DNA from: Nitrospirillum pindoramense
Lineage (GTDB): Bacteria; Pseudomonadota; Alphaproteobacteria; Azospirillales; Azospirillaceae
Length of the DNA: 64,000 nt
Assembly: GCF_007827955.1 (NCBI RefSeq)
Contig: NZ_VITR01000011.1
Coordinates: forward strand, 62,001 to 126,000
Reading direction: 5' to 3'
Shown: in pieces, positions 7,688-17,606 of the stretch
Layout of the letters: each line of letters starts with the position of its first letter
Position numbering within the stretch: the first letter of the stretch is position 1
The notes under the pieces: model-generated
Seen by the model: only the letters and a program-made list of their open reading frames with translations
Told to the model about the DNA's origin: nothing
The model's database searches: none
Translations under genes and position numbers: made by a program

Positions 7688-8431
7688 TCAGGCCTTGCCC
7701 GCCGCCGGCGTCTCGTGGCTCATGGCCACGGCCCCCAAATCGGGCTTCGGCTCCTTGGCCGCGGCCTCCTTCCGCTCGCTGTAGCGGTCGACCATGTAGT
7801 CGGCGCGGTCGCGCACCAGCAGGGTGAACTTCACCAACTCCTCCATCACGTCCACCACACGGTCGTAGTAGGCGGACGGCTTCATGCGGCCGTCGTCGTC
7901 GAACTCCTGATAGGCCTTGGCCACCGACGACTGGTTGGGGATGGTCACCATGCGCATCCACCGCCCCAGCACCCGCAGGGCATTGACGGCGTTGAAGGAT
8001 TGGCTGCCGCCGCAGACCTGCATCACCGCCAGGGTGCGGCCCTGGGTGGGGCGAACGCTGCCCGTTTCCAGGGGCAGCCAGTCAATCTGGCTCTTGAACA
8101 CGCCGGTGATGGTTCCGTGCCGCTCGGGGGAGCACCAGACCTGCCCCTCGGACCAGATCGACAGCTCGCGCAGCTCCGCCACCTTGGGATGGGTGGGGGG
8201 CACGCTGTCCGGCAGGGGCAGGCCGGCGGGATCGAAAATGCGGGTTTCACAGCCGAACCGTTGCAGCAGGCGCGCGGCCTCCTGCGTCAGGAAGCGGCTG
8301 TAGGACCGTTCCCGCAGGGAGCCATAGAGCAGCAGGATGCGCGGCGGATGGCTGGAAATCCGCTTGGGCGTGAGCTTGTCCAGGTCCGGAAGATCGAACC
8401 GGTCGGCGTCGATGTTGGGCAGGTCGTTCAT
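7688..8431 (-). CDS. arsH: ArsH NADPH-dependent FMN oxidoreductase
   Basis: 247-residue flavodoxin-like protein of the NADPH-dependent FMN reductase family; the FMN loop [11 protein letters not shown] and the ArsH-typical [19 protein letters not shown] are clear. ArsH oxidises trivalent organoarsenicals in characterised bacteria. It is the first gene of the ars operon and stops 5 bases before arsR. I chose ATG 8431; a GTG three codons upstream (8440) is possible but itself supplies the G-rich pairing sequence. Confidence 0.94.
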   Translation of the reverse strand: MNDLPNIDADRFDLPDLDKLTPKRISSHPPRILLLYGSLRERSYSRFLTQEAARLLQRFGCETRIFDPAGLPLPDSVPPTHPKVAELRELSIWSEGQVWCSPERHGTITGVFKSQIDWLPLETGSVRPTQGRTLAVMQVCGGSQSFNAVNALRVLGRWMRMVTIPNQSSVAKAYQEFDDDGRMKPSAYYDRVVDVMEELVKFTLLVRDRADYMVDRYSERKEAAAKEPKPDLGAVAMSHETPAAGKA

Positions 8432-8444
8432 GATCCCCACGATA

Positions 8445-8463
8445 ATTCGATATCTCTCGAAAT
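8445..8463. promoter_or_regulatory. Candidate ArsR operator
   Basis: Inverted repeat TTCGA (8446-8450) and TCGAA (8457-8461) separated by six bases, placed 15-30 bases upstream of arsH. The position in the operon leader and dyad form fit an ArsR site; sequence specificity is inferred. Confidence 0.45.
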
Positions 8464-8558
8464 GTCAAACGAAGGCGCCCGGAACCTTCCCACGGCCCAA
8501 GCCTTTCAATGCCCGATGCGGGGCGCTTCGCCCCCACCAGCCGTCCCGGTGATCACCC

Positions 8559-8870
8559 ATGGATTATGTCGCCCTGTTCTTCGCCGGTGCCTTCCTGTGC
8601 AACGGCATTCCCCACCTGGTGGCGGGCCTGCATGGCCGCCCCTTTCCCACGCCGTTCGCCAAGCCGCCGGCGGTCGGGGACAGTCCACCCCTGGTCAACT
8701 TCCTCTGGGGGTTCGCCAACATCGTCATCGGCCTGGCCCTATGGTCGCTGTACCCGGTGACGGCGGTGCTGACGCCGGACTTCGGGGTGGCGGCGCTGGG
8801 CGCGCTGGGGACCGGCGTGGGGCTGACGCTCCATTTTGCCAAGGTGGCGGCTGGGAAGCCCTCATTATGA
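8559..8870 (+). CDS. Small membrane protein of unknown function upstream of glucose dehydrogenase
   Basis: 103 residues with three hydrophobic segments (about residues 3-22, 45-65 and 72-95). No family is recognised with confidence. Its TGA overlaps the ATG of the glucose dehydrogenase gene (ATGA at 8867-8870), so the two are probably translated as a coupled pair. There is no clear Shine-Dalgarno before ATG 8559. It is divergent from the ars operon. A role in assembly or anchoring of the dehydrogenase is possible only by association. Confidence 0.65.
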   Translation: MDYVALFFAGAFLCNGIPHLVAGLHGRPFPTPFAKPPAVGDSPPLVNFLWGFANIVIGLALWSLYPVTAVLTPDFGVAALGALGTGVGLTLHFAKVAAGKPSL

Positions 8871-11245
8871 GTCCGTCCTGGGACAAGCGGCTGTTCCTGG
8901 CGACGGCCGTGGTGGTGGCGCTGTTCGGCATCTACCTCATGCTGGGCGGCGGCTGGCTCATCGTCCTGGGGGGCAGTCCCTATTACCTCGCGGCCGGTAT
9001 CGCCCTGGTGGTCGTCGCCCTGCTGCTGTGGCGCCGGCGGGCGGCGGCGCTGTGGCTTTACGCGGTGGTGGTGCTGGCCACCATGGCCTGGGCGGTGTGG
9101 GAGGTGGGGTTCGATTTCTGGGCGCTGGCGCCCCGGGGCGATGTCCTGGTTCCCCTGGGCGCGTGGCTCATGCTGCCCTTCATCACCCGCACCCTGGCGC
9201 CGGTAGGCGAGAGGCAGGTAGGCAGGGGCCCGCTGCTGGCTTTGGGCGCCATGCTGGCGCTGGCCCTGGTGGTTGTCGGCGTCTCCCTGGCCCGCGATCG
9301 CCATGCCATACGGGGCACAGTGGCGCCGACGGGGCTGGAGCCCCCGGCCGTGGACCAGGCCGCCGACGACTGGACGGCCTATGGCGGCAGCGGCCGGGGT
9401 GACCGGTACTCCGAGTTGGCGCAGATCACCCCGCGCACTGTGGGGCGCCTGAAGCTCACCTGGCAGTTCCGCACCGGCGACCTGCCCGGCCCCGATGATC
9501 CCGCCGAAATCACGACGGAGGTGACGCCCCTGAAGGTCGGCGATCTGCTCTACACCTGCTCCCCGCACCAGATCGTCTTCGCGCTGGAGGCCGCGACGGG
9601 CAAGCTGCGCTGGAAATTCGATCCCCAGGTGCGGCGTGATCCCAGTTTCCAGCATATGACCTGCCGAGGGGTCGCCTTCCACCGCACCCGGCCCGATGCC
9701 ACGGCGGCTGACGGAACGCCGGCGCCGGCGGAATGCCCCACCCGCGTCTATCTGCCCACCGACGATGGCCGCCTGTTCGCCCTGGATGGCCAGACCGGGC
9801 AGCCGTGCCAGGGCTTCGGCGACCATGGCCAGATCGACCTGAAGCGCGGGAGCGAGGTCAAGCAGGTCGGCTTCTACCAGGGCACCTCACCGCCGGCGGT
9901 GACGGACAAGGTGCTGATCATGGGCGGCGCCGTCATCGACAACTACTCGGGCAAGGTGCCTTCCGGCGTCATCCGCGGCTTCGATGTCTACAGCGGCCGC
10001 CTGCTGTGGGCCTTCGACGCCGGTAACCCGGACCCCAACGAGATGCCGTCGCCCACCCACCATTTCACCGCCGGGTCGCCTAATTCCTGGGCGGTCTCGG
10101 CGGTGGATGAAGCGCTGGGGCTGGTCTACGTGCCCCTGGGGTCGGCGTCGCCCGACATCTGGGGCGGTAACCGGACGCCGGCGCAGGAACGGTACGACAG
10201 CGCGCTGGTGGCGCTGGACATCGCCACGGGCAAGCTGCGCTGGTCTTATCAGAACGTGCACCACGACATCTGGGACATGGATGTGCCCGCCCAGCCCAGC
10301 CTGGCCGACATCGCCACGCGCGACGGCCCGGTGTCGGCCGTCTATGTCCCGGCCAAGACCGGCAATATCTTCGTGCTGGACCGGCGCGATGGACATCCCA
10401 TCGTCCCGGCGCCCGAGGTGCCGGTGCCCCAGGGCCCCGCGCCGGGTGACCGGCTGGCGCCGACGCAGCCCGCCTCGCAACTCAGCTTCCGGCCCCGGCA
10501 GCGGCTGACCGGCGCCCAGATGTGGGGCGGCACGATGTTCGATCAGTTGGCCTGCCGCATCCTGTTCAAGCGGCTGCGGTACGAGGGGCCGTTCACGCCG
10601 CCCTCGGTTCAAGGCACGCTGGTCTTTCCCGGCGACCTCGGCATGTTCGAATGGGGAGGCCTGGCCGTGGACGGCCGGCGTCAGGTGGCCATCGCCAACC
10701 CCATGTCGCTGCCCTTCGTCTCCCGCCTGATCCCGCGCGGGCACGACAATCCGGCGGCGCCCAACGGCCAGCATCCGCCGGGGACCGAGTTGGGCGTGCA
10801 GCCCATGTATGGCACTCCCTTCGGCGCCAGTCTGGGGGTTTTCCTCTCCCCCTTGGGCATTCCCTGCCTGCAACCGCCTTGGGGCGAGCTGGCGGCCATA
10901 GACCTGCGCACCAACCGTGTGGTGTGGCGGCACCGCGTGGGCACCATCCGCGACATGGCCCCCCTGCCGGTTCCGCTGGAACTGGGGGTGCCCATGCTGG
11001 GCGGGCCGCTGGTGACGGCGGGGGGCGTGGTGTTCCTGACCTCCACCATGGACTATGCCATCCGGGCCTACGACGTCACCGATGGGCGCTTGCTGTGGCA
11101 GGACAGGCTGCCCGCCGGCGGGCAGTCCACGCCCATGTCCTATGAACAAGGGGGGCGGCAATACATCGTTACGGTGGACGGCGGCCACGGCTCATTCGGC
11201 ACCAAGATAGGCGACTACGTCCGGGCTTACACATTGGCTGATTGA
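8867..11245 (+). CDS. gcd: Membrane-bound PQQ-dependent glucose dehydrogenase
   Basis: 792 residues, the normal length for mGDH. Five hydrophobic helices fill about residues 8-150, followed by a periplasmic eight-bladed quinoprotein propeller with the family's typical repeats (GKLRWKFDPQV, YVPLGSASPDIWGG, HHDIWDMDVPAQPSL). It oxidises glucose to gluconolactone in the periplasm and passes electrons to ubiquinone. PQQ synthesis genes are not in the window. It starts in ATGA overlap with the small membrane protein gene. A short GC hairpin with a T-run follows the stop. Confidence 0.95.
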   Translation: MSPSWDKRLFLATAVVVALFGIYLMLGGGWLIVLGGSPYYLAAGIALVVVALLLWRRRAAALWLYAVVVLATMAWAVWEVGFDFWALAPRGDVLVPLGAWLMLPFITRTLAPVGERQVGRGPLLALGAMLALALVVVGVSLARDRHAIRGTVAPTGLEPPAVDQAADDWTAYGGSGRGDRYSELAQITPRTVGRLKLTWQFRTGDLPGPDDPAEITTEVTPLKVGDLLYTCSPHQIVFALEAATGKLRWKFDPQVRRDPSFQHMTCRGVAFHRTRPDATAADGTPAPAECPTRVYLPTDDGRLFALDGQTGQPCQGFGDHGQIDLKRGSEVKQVGFYQGTSPPAVTDKVLIMGGAVIDNYSGKVPSGVIRGFDVYSGRLLWAFDAGNPDPNEMPSPTHHFTAGSPNSWAVSAVDEALGLVYVPLGSASPDIWGGNRTPAQERYDSALVALDIATGKLRWSYQNVHHDIWDMDVPAQPSLADIATRDGPVSAVYVPAKTGNIFVLDRRDGHPIVPAPEVPVPQGPAPGDRLAPTQPASQLSFRPRQRLTGAQMWGGTMFDQLACRILFKRLRYEGPFTPPSVQGTLVFPGDLGMFEWGGLAVDGRRQVAIANPMSLPFVSRLIPRGHDNPAAPNGQHPPGTELGVQPMYGTPFGASLGVFLSPLGIPCLQPPWGELAAIDLRTNRVVWRHRVGTIRDMAPLPVPLELGVPMLGGPLVTAGGVVFLTSTMDYAIRAYDVTDGRLLWQDRLPAGGQSTPMSYEQGGRQYIVTVDGGHGSFGTKIGDYVRAYTLAD

Positions 11246-11250
11246 GTGCC

Positions 11251-11272
11251 GGCCTTGGGCATAGGCCCTTTT
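11251..11272 (+). terminator. Possible Rho-independent terminator after gcd
   Basis: A short GGGC/GCCC stem near 11257-11267 is followed directly by five T residues. The stem is only 4-5 bp, so this is weak; it would separate gcd from the kinase gene and supports a kinase start downstream of 11242. Confidence 0.35.
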
Positions 11273-11418
11273 TCGTCCTTGCGCCGAGCGCCCTGGACTG
11301 CGCTTTTCAAGGGAGGGAAACGGGGCTGCGGGAGCATGGGCGGCACCCATGGTTTCAATGGCTTACGCCGACCTGCCCCGCCACGCGCAGGGTGGAAAAC
11401 GGGCGTGTGGAGGGGCAT

Positions 11419-14400
11419 GTGGAGTTGGAAACCGATCCGCCCATCGTCGGTATCGGGGCGTCGGCGGGTGGGGTGAAGGCGCTGCAGGCCTTTTTCGAGG
11501 CGCTGCCCGATGAGCCCAACGCCGCCTTCGTCGTGGTCATCCACCTGAACCCGGAACGGCGCAGCGAACTGGCCACCATCCTGGCGACCCGCACCCGCAT
11601 GCCGGTGTCGCAGGTGTCTGACCAGGTGCACCTGCGCAACAACCATGTCTATGTCATCGCCCCCGACAGCGCGCTGAACATCGCCGACCACATGATCTCG
11701 GCCCTGCCGTTCGATGAGCCGCGGGCCAAGCGCGCGCCCATCGACCTGTTCTTCCGCTCCCTGGCGGCGCAGCACAGCGACGGCTTCGCTATCATCCTGA
11801 CCGGGGCGGGCGCCGATGGCGCCGCCGGCGTGCGGGCCATCAAGGAGGTGGGCGGCATCGTCCTGGTGCAGGATCCGGACGAGGCGGAGTTCGCGTCCAT
11901 GCCGCGCAACGCCATCGCCACCGATGCCGCCGACTTCGTGCTGCCGGTGCGTGACCTGGCCCGCCAACTGGCCGACCTGTTGCGCAAGCGGCGGGACGGC
12001 GTGCCGCTGGCGCCCCCGGCGGATGACGACGATATCATGCGCCGCATCCTGGCCCATGTCCGCGTGCGCCTGGGGCATGATTTCAGCCAGTACAAGCGCG
12101 CCACCATCGCCCGCCGGGTGACGCGGCGCATGCAGGTGACACAGCACGACACCCTGGCCGACTATTACACCCACCTGCGGGAACACGCGAACGAGGTGCA
12201 TGCCCTGTTCGCCGACTTCCTGATCTCCGTCACCACCTTTTTCCGCGACAAGCGGGCGTTTGAACAGTTGGAGACCCTGGTCATCCCCCAGCTGTTCGAG
12301 GGTAAGGAGGCGGCCCACAGCATCCGTATCTGGGTGCCGGCCTGCGCCACCGGTGAGGAGGCCTACTCCATCGCCATGCTGCTGTTGGAGGAAGCGGCGC
12401 GGCGCGACGTCCGGCCCGAGATCCAGGTTTTCGGATCGGACCTGGACACCGACGCGCTGGTCGTCGCCCGCGAAGGCTGTTTCCCCGTCGCCATCGACCA
12501 GGACATCGCGGAGGAGCGTCTGCGCCGCTTTTTCCAGCGGGAGGGGGAGCATTACCGCGTGCGCCGGGAACTGCGCGACGTCGTCATGTTCGCCAGCCAC
12601 AGCGTCCTGCGCGACCCGCCCTTCGCCCGCGTCGACCTGGTGTCCTGCCGTAACCTGCTGATCTATCTGGACCGCGAGCTGCAGCATCAGGTCTACACCA
12701 CCTTCCATTACGCCTTGAACACCGGCGGCTTCCTGTTCCTGGGCGCGTCGGAAAGCGCGGACAATCCACCCGGCCTGTTTCGCGCCATCGACCGGGACGC
12801 GCGCATCTACCGCATGGTGCCCAACACGGGGGAGAGACGGACGGCCTTGCCCATCATGCCCAGCACCCACCAGGCCGCTCCCAGCCGGGGCGCCCCGGCC
12901 CATCGTTCCGCCGGCGCCGGGGGGGCGGTGGCGCTGCACCGGCAGATGCTGGAACGGGTGGCCCCACCCAGCATGCTGGTGGATGAAACCCACCGTGCCA
13001 TCCATTTGTCCGAAACCGCCGGCCGCTTCCTTCAGCCGTCCGGTGGGCCGGTCACCACGGTGGCCACCGACATGGTGCGGCCCGAATTGCGTTTCGATCT
13101 GGAGGCGGCCCTGCATCGCGCCTTCGATCGCGGGGAAACCACGCTCAGCCGCCCCCTGGCGGTGCGCTTCGATGGACAGCCCCAGCGCGTCTATGTGCAG
13201 GTGAAGCCGGTGCTGGAGGAGGGGGACCCCGGCCGCTACGCCCTGGTGCTGTTCATCGAGGGCGAGGCGGTGCGGGCCAACGGTGACACTGGGGTGGATG
13301 ACGACCTGGCCCGGGAGCCGAACGACGAAACCGTCCGCCGTTTGCAGGAAGAGTTGCAGATGGCCCAGAGCCGCCTGCGGGCGACCCGCGAGGAGGCGGA
13401 GGCCACCAACGAGGAGCTGCGCGCCGCCAACGAGGAACTGCAATCCATCAACGAGGAATACCGCTCCACCTCCGAAGAGTTGGAAACCAGCAAGGAGGAG
13501 CTGCAATCCACCAATGAGGAGCTGCAGACCGTCAACAATGAGCTGAAGCAGAAGCTGGCCAGCGTGTCCCGGGCGCACAGCGACCTGCAGAACCTGATGG
13601 CGGCGGCGGATTTCGGCACCCTGTTCCTGGACCCGGCGCTGCGCATCAAGCGGTTCACCCCGCGCGTGACCGAGCTGTTCAACATCACCGCCACCGACGC
13701 CGGCCGCCCCATCACCGACTTCACCCACCAGCTGGATTACGACCAGCTGGCCGACCACGCACATGCCGTCCTGCGCGAACTGACCTTGCTGGAGCATGAG
13801 GTGAAGAGCCGGGGGGGCGATTGGTACCTTGTCCGCATCCGCCCCTATCGCACGGTGGATGACAGGATCGACGGCGTGGTGGTCACCTTCGTCGACATCA
13901 CAGAGAGGCGGCGGGTGGAGGGCGCGCTGCGGGACAGCGACGCGCGGCTGAAGCAGGAAATGCGCCTGGTGGAATTCTCCCGCGCGCCCATCTTCGTCTG
14001 GGAATATGACCACGGCATCGTCCAGTGGAACCGGGGCAGCGAGGATCTCTACGGCTATTCGCGGGAGGAGGCGAAGGGGCGGGACGTGGCCGACCTGCTG
14101 CGCTCAACGCCGGTTGAGGGAAGCTTCGACATCGTTCGCCGGGCGCTGTCCGAAAAGGGTGCCTGGAGCGGCGAACTGCGGCATACCACCAAGGACGGCC
14201 GGGTGCTGACCGTGGAAAGCCAGATCGAGATGATCGAGGTCGGAGGGCGGCGGCTTGTGCTGGAAAGCACCCGCGACGTCACCGACCAGAAGAAGTGGGA
14301 ACAACGCCGCCAGCTGTTGCTGGGCGAACTGCGCCATCGGGTGGGCAACACGCTGGCGGTCGTGCAGTCCCTGGCCCGCCAGACCTTGCGCACCGCGGGG

Positions 14401-14910
14401 TCGAACGAGCGCTTCGTCGACCTGTTCGAGGGGCGCCTGACCGCGCTGGCCCGCGCACACGCCCTGCTGGTGGACTGCCAGTGGGAGGGGGCGGAACTGA
14501 TGGCCCTGGCCCGCATCCAGCTTGCCGCCTATATCAGCGCCGATCCGCAACGCCTGCGCCTGGAGGGGGAGAACGTCCTGCTGCCGCCCCATCTGGCGAC
14601 CCCCTTTGGCCTGGTGCTGCACGAACTGGCGACCAACGCCGCCAAGTACGGCGCGTTTTCCGTGGCCTGCGGACGGGTGGTGCTGAGCTGGGCCCGGCAA
14701 GACCGCGAGGGCGCGCCGCTGCTGACGGTGACGTGGCAGGAGTTCGATGGCCCGCCCGTCGTCCCGCCGGAACATCATGGCTTTGGCGGTGTTCTTATTG
14801 AACGGGGTCTGCCCGGCGCGGCGGTGACACGGCGTTTCGAGCCCGGCGGCCTCATTTGCACCATGGACATCGACTTGGAGGAGGAGGAGCGGGATGGCGA
14901 CGACGACTGA
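11419..14910 (+). CDS. CheB-CheR-PAS hybrid HWE-family sensor histidine kinase
   Basis: About 1163 residues. Domain order: CheB methylesterase (~8-190, with PIVGIGASAGG and TGAGADGAAG), CheR methyltransferase N and C parts (~208-464, with WVPACATGEEAYSIAM), a PAS region, a heptad coiled coil (~635-715, repeats of ANEELQS/STNEELQ), two PAS domains (~720-830 and 840-957) and an HWE kinase (~964-1163) with LLLGELRHRVGNTLAVV and HELATNAAKYGA. The reading frame is open from a TTG at 11242, but the first ~59 residues do not look protein-like and cross the hairpin; GTG 11407, GTG 11419 or TTG 11425 near GGAGGGG fit better, so the exact start is uncertain. No other chemotaxis genes are near, so it probably signals through the downstream receiver or a stress pathway. 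Confidence 0.88.
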   Translation: MELETDPPIVGIGASAGGVKALQAFFEALPDEPNAAFVVVIHLNPERRSELATILATRTRMPVSQVSDQVHLRNNHVYVIAPDSALNIADHMISALPFDEPRAKRAPIDLFFRSLAAQHSDGFAIILTGAGADGAAGVRAIKEVGGIVLVQDPDEAEFASMPRNAIATDAADFVLPVRDLARQLADLLRKRRDGVPLAPPADDDDIMRRILAHVRVRLGHDFSQYKRATIARRVTRRMQVTQHDTLADYYTHLREHANEVHALFADFLISVTTFFRDKRAFEQLETLVIPQLFEGKEAAHSIRIWVPACATGEEAYSIAMLLLEEAARRDVRPEIQVFGSDLDTDALVVAREGCFPVAIDQDIAEERLRRFFQREGEHYRVRRELRDVVMFASHSVLRDPPFARVDLVSCRNLLIYLDRELQHQVYTTFHYALNTGGFLFLGASESADNPPGLFRAIDRDARIYRMVPNTGERRTALPIMPSTHQAAPSRGAPAHRSAGAGGAVALHRQMLERVAPPSMLVDETHRAIHLSETAGRFLQPSGGPVTTVATDMVRPELRFDLEAALHRAFDRGETTLSRPLAVRFDGQPQRVYVQVKPVLEEGDPGRYALVLFIEGEAVRANGDTGVDDDLAREPNDETVRRLQEELQMAQSRLRATREEAEATNEELRAANEELQSINEEYRSTSEELETSKEELQSTNEELQTVNNELKQKLASVSRAHSDLQNLMAAADFGTLFLDPALRIKRFTPRVTELFNITATDAGRPITDFTHQLDYDQLADHAHAVLRELTLLEHEVKSRGGDWYLVRIRPYRTVDDRIDGVVVTFVDITERRRVEGALRDSDARLKQEMRLVEFSRAPIFVWEYDHGIVQWNRGSEDLYGYSREEAKGRDVADLLRSTPVEGSFDIVRRALSEKGAWSGELRHTTKDGRVLTVESQIEMIEVGGRRLVLESTRDVTDQKKWEQRRQLLLGELRHRVGNTLAVVQSLARQTLRTAGSNERFVDLFEGRLTALARAHALLVDCQWEGAELMALARIQLAAYISADPQRLRLEGENVLLPPHLATPFGLVLHELATNAAKYGAFSVACGRVVLSWARQDREGAPLLTVTWQEFDGPPVVPPEHHGFGGVLIERGLPGAAVTRRFEPGGLICTMDIDLEEEERDGDDD

Positions 14911-15292
14911 TCCGGAATTGCCGCTGGCCGGCACACGCATCCTGGTCGCCGATGACGAGGTCATGATCGCCCTCAACCTGGAAGAGACGTTCCGCGAGGC
15001 CGGTGCCGAGATTCTCAGCGCCGCCACGGTGCCGCAGGCGCTGGTCGCGGCCCGTGATCCCGGGTTGACGGCGGCCATCCTGGATGTCCGGTTGGGCCGG
15101 GATACGTCGGAACCCGTGGCTGACGTCCTGTCGCAGCGCGGGATTCCCTTCTTTTTCTACAGCGGGCAAATGTTGTCGCCCGGGATGCAGGCCAAGTACC
15201 CCCACGTCCCGGTCTTGACCAAGCCGGTACGGCAGGACGCTTTCATGTCGTGCATGCTGACGCTGGTTGGCCGGGAACGGGCGCTGGCCTGA
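14894..15292 (+). CDS. Stand-alone response regulator receiver
   Basis: 132-residue single receiver domain: acidic pair in ILVADDEVMIALN, phosphoacceptor Asp in AAILDVRLG, Ser/Thr in FFFYSGQ and the conserved Lys in VLTKPVRQD. No output domain. The gene begins 17 bases inside the end of the hybrid kinase gene and is therefore its probable partner. Single receivers next to HWE kinases often act as phosphate sinks or shuttles. Confidence 0.9.
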   Translation: MATTTDPELPLAGTRILVADDEVMIALNLEETFREAGAEILSAATVPQALVAARDPGLTAAILDVRLGRDTSEPVADVLSQRGIPFFFYSGQMLSPGMQAKYPHVPVLTKPVRQDAFMSCMLTLVGRERALA

Positions 15293-15510
15293 GGTTTCAG
15301 CCAATAAATTTCAGAGGCGCCGCCTGGCTGGGGGAACCCGGCCCTTCCTCAGGGATTTATGGCGCATTCGGAACCACCGCCACCCTGCGCCCCATCCCCG
15401 TCCGGGATGCGGTCCCATCCTTTCACCCCGGGCCAGCCCCGCTGGGCGGGAATGGGCGCTGACCATCGGGGAAGGGACGTTCCGAGCCATCCACCATGGA
15501 AGGGATTCCC

Positions 15511-16680
15511 ATGAAAGCGCTGACCTGGCACGGCAAGGGGGACGTCCGGTGCGAGCATGTTCCCGATCCGACGATCGAGCATGCCCGGGACTGCGTCATC
15601 AAGGTGACGGCCTGCGCCATCTGTGGTTCGGACGTCCATCTTTACGACGGCATCATCCCCTCCATGGAAAGCGGGGATGTGCTGGGCCACGAGACGATGG
15701 GCGAAGTCGTCGCCGTGGGCAGCGGTGTGGGCAACCTGAAGGTTGGCGACCGGGTGGTCGTGCCCTTCACCATCTCTTGCGGGGAATGCTTTTTCTGTAA
15801 GCGCGGCTACTACTCCGCCTGCGAACGCTCCAACCCCGACAGGTCGAAGGCCACGAAGCTGTGGGGTAATTCCCCGGCGGGGCTGTTCGGCTATTCGCAT
15901 CTGCTGGGCGGCTACAGCGGCGGCCAGGCGGAATATCTCCGCGTTCCTTATGCGGATGTCGGCCCCATCAAGGTGCCCAGCGGCCTGACCGACGAGCAGG
16001 CTCTGTTCCTGTCGGACATCTTCCCCACCGGCTACATGGCCGCCGACTTCTGCAACATCCAGCCGGGCGACACCATCGCCATCTGGGGGGGCGGGCCGGT
16101 GGGCCAGATGGCCATCCGCAGCGCCTACCTGCTGGGAGCCGAGCGGGTGATCGCCGTCGATCACGTGCCCGAGCGGCTGGCCCTGGCCCGCCAGGGCGGG
16201 GCGGTGACCCTGGATTTCAAGGAAGAGGACATCTACGACCGCATCATGGACCTGACCCAGGGCCGGGGGGCGGACGCCTGCATCGATGCCGTGGGCACCG
16301 AGCCGGATATCGGCAGCGGGTTCGATGCCGTGATCGACCGGGTCAAGGTCGCCACCTTCATGGGCACCGACCGTCCCCATGTGTTGCGCCAGGCCATCAT
16401 GTGCTGCCGCAACTTCGGCGTCGTGTCGATCGTTGGCGTCTATGGCGGCTTCCTGGACAAGATCCCCATGGGCTCCGCCATCAACCGGGGGCTGACCTTC
16501 CGCATGGCCCAGACACCGGTCCAGCGTTACCTGCCCCACCTGCTGCGGCGGATCGAAGAGGGGGACATCGACCCCTCCTTCGTCATCACCCACCGCGCGT
16601 CGCTGGAGGAGGGGCCGGATCTCTACAAGACGTTCCGCGACAAGAAGGACGGCTGCATCAAGGTCGTGTTGCGGCCCTGA
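15511..16680 (+). CDS. Zinc-dependent alcohol dehydrogenase, formaldehyde-dehydrogenase-like
   Basis: 389-residue medium-chain dehydrogenase. The catalytic-zinc Cys is in [13 protein letters not shown], the following GHE motif is in [10 protein letters not shown], the structural-zinc Cys cluster is [15 protein letters not shown] and the nucleotide loop is [10 protein letters not shown]. The long form with a [21 protein letters not shown] insert resembles glutathione-independent formaldehyde dehydrogenase relatives; the true substrate is unknown. ATG 15511 follows GGAAGGG at 6 bases, better than ATG 15496. An SDR gene follows 39 bases downstream in the same direction, likely co-transcribed. 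Confidence 0.9.
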   Translation: MKALTWHGKGDVRCEHVPDPTIEHARDCVIKVTACAICGSDVHLYDGIIPSMESGDVLGHETMGEVVAVGSGVGNLKVGDRVVVPFTISCGECFFCKRGYYSACERSNPDRSKATKLWGNSPAGLFGYSHLLGGYSGGQAEYLRVPYADVGPIKVPSGLTDEQALFLSDIFPTGYMAADFCNIQPGDTIAIWGGGPVGQMAIRSAYLLGAERVIAVDHVPERLALARQGGAVTLDFKEEDIYDRIMDLTQGRGADACIDAVGTEPDIGSGFDAVIDRVKVATFMGTDRPHVLRQAIMCCRNFGVVSIVGVYGGFLDKIPMGSAINRGLTFRMAQTPVQRYLPHLLRRIEEGDIDPSFVITHRASLEEGPDLYKTFRDKKDGCIKVVLRP

Positions 16681-16719
16681 GGCGGGCAGTCCCAACCCCT
16701 ATCGTGAAGGAGTAACGCC

Positions 16720-17526
16720 ATGGCTGCTTCCCGCGCGCCCGTGCGCCTGTTGGCCGTCGTCACCGGCGCGTCCACCGGCATCGGCTACGAATTGGCCAAG
16801 CTGTGCGCCCAGAACGGCTTCGACCTCGTGATCGCTGCCGACGAACCGGAAATCCATATCGCCGCTGAAACCTTTCGCGCCATGGGCGTGCACGTTGACG
16901 CGGTGGAAGCGGACCTGGCCACGGTGGAGGGCGTGGACACCCTCTACACCACCATCCAGGCCACGGGGCGCCCGGTCGACATCCTGTTCGCCAATGCCGG
17001 ACGCGGCCTGGGCAAGGGCTTCCTGGACCAGGACTTCGCCAAGGCCAAACGGGTGATCGACACCAACGTGACCGGCACCGTCTACCTTATCCACAAGGTG
17101 GGCCGGGACATGCGGCTGGTGAACTCCGGCCGCATCCTCATCACCGGCTCCATCGCCGGCTTCATTCCCGGCAGCTACCAGGCCGTCTACAACGCCAGCA
17201 AGGCGTTCCTGGACAATTTCGCCTTCGCCCTGCGCAACGAACTTAAGGACACGGGCGTCACCGTATCCTGTCTCATGCCCGGCCCGACGCAGACGGAGTT
17301 CTTCCGCCGCGCCGAATTGCTGGACACCGACATCGGCACCACCCAGAAGGACGACCCGGCCAAGGTGGCCCGCGACGGCTTCGATGCCGTCATGAACGGG
17401 CAGGCCGATGTGGTCAGCGGCTGGAAGAACAAGCTGCAAGCGACGCTGGCCAACATCACCCCGAATGAGATGTTGGCGGAGCAGCACCGCGGCATGGCCG
17501 CACCGGGCACGGCGCGCAAACATTGA
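16720..17526 (+). CDS. Short-chain dehydrogenase/reductase
   Basis: 268-residue Rossmann-fold SDR with cofactor motif TGASTGIGYELAK, NAG motif ANAGRG and catalytic Ser...YxxxK in SIAGFIPGSYQAVYNASKA. AAGGAG precedes ATG 16720 at 7-base spacing. It lies directly after the zinc alcohol dehydrogenase, suggesting a common oxidoreductive pathway. Substrate unknown. Confidence 0.92.
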   Translation: MAASRAPVRLLAVVTGASTGIGYELAKLCAQNGFDLVIAADEPEIHIAAETFRAMGVHVDAVEADLATVEGVDTLYTTIQATGRPVDILFANAGRGLGKGFLDQDFAKAKRVIDTNVTGTVYLIHKVGRDMRLVNSGRILITGSIAGFIPGSYQAVYNASKAFLDNFAFALRNELKDTGVTVSCLMPGPTQTEFFRRAELLDTDIGTTQKDDPAKVARDGFDAVMNGQADVVSGWKNKLQATLANITPNEMLAEQHRGMAAPGTARKH

Positions 17527-17606
17527 GGGCGTTCGGTAGGCGGAAATCCCCAATAAACAGGATGTGGAGTTCCCAGTATTTTCCGCAATGTGGGAGAGTT
17601 CTCAGA

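Noticed and set aside
11242-11418. TTG start of the hybrid kinase overlapping the gcd stop
   Set aside because: The encoded 59 residues are not protein-like and cross a hairpin with a T-run.
11227-14013. 928-codon minus-strand open frame
   Set aside because: It lies opposite the CheB-CheR-kinase gene, has Gln/His/Gly-rich low-complexity translation and no motifs; a GC-rich shadow.
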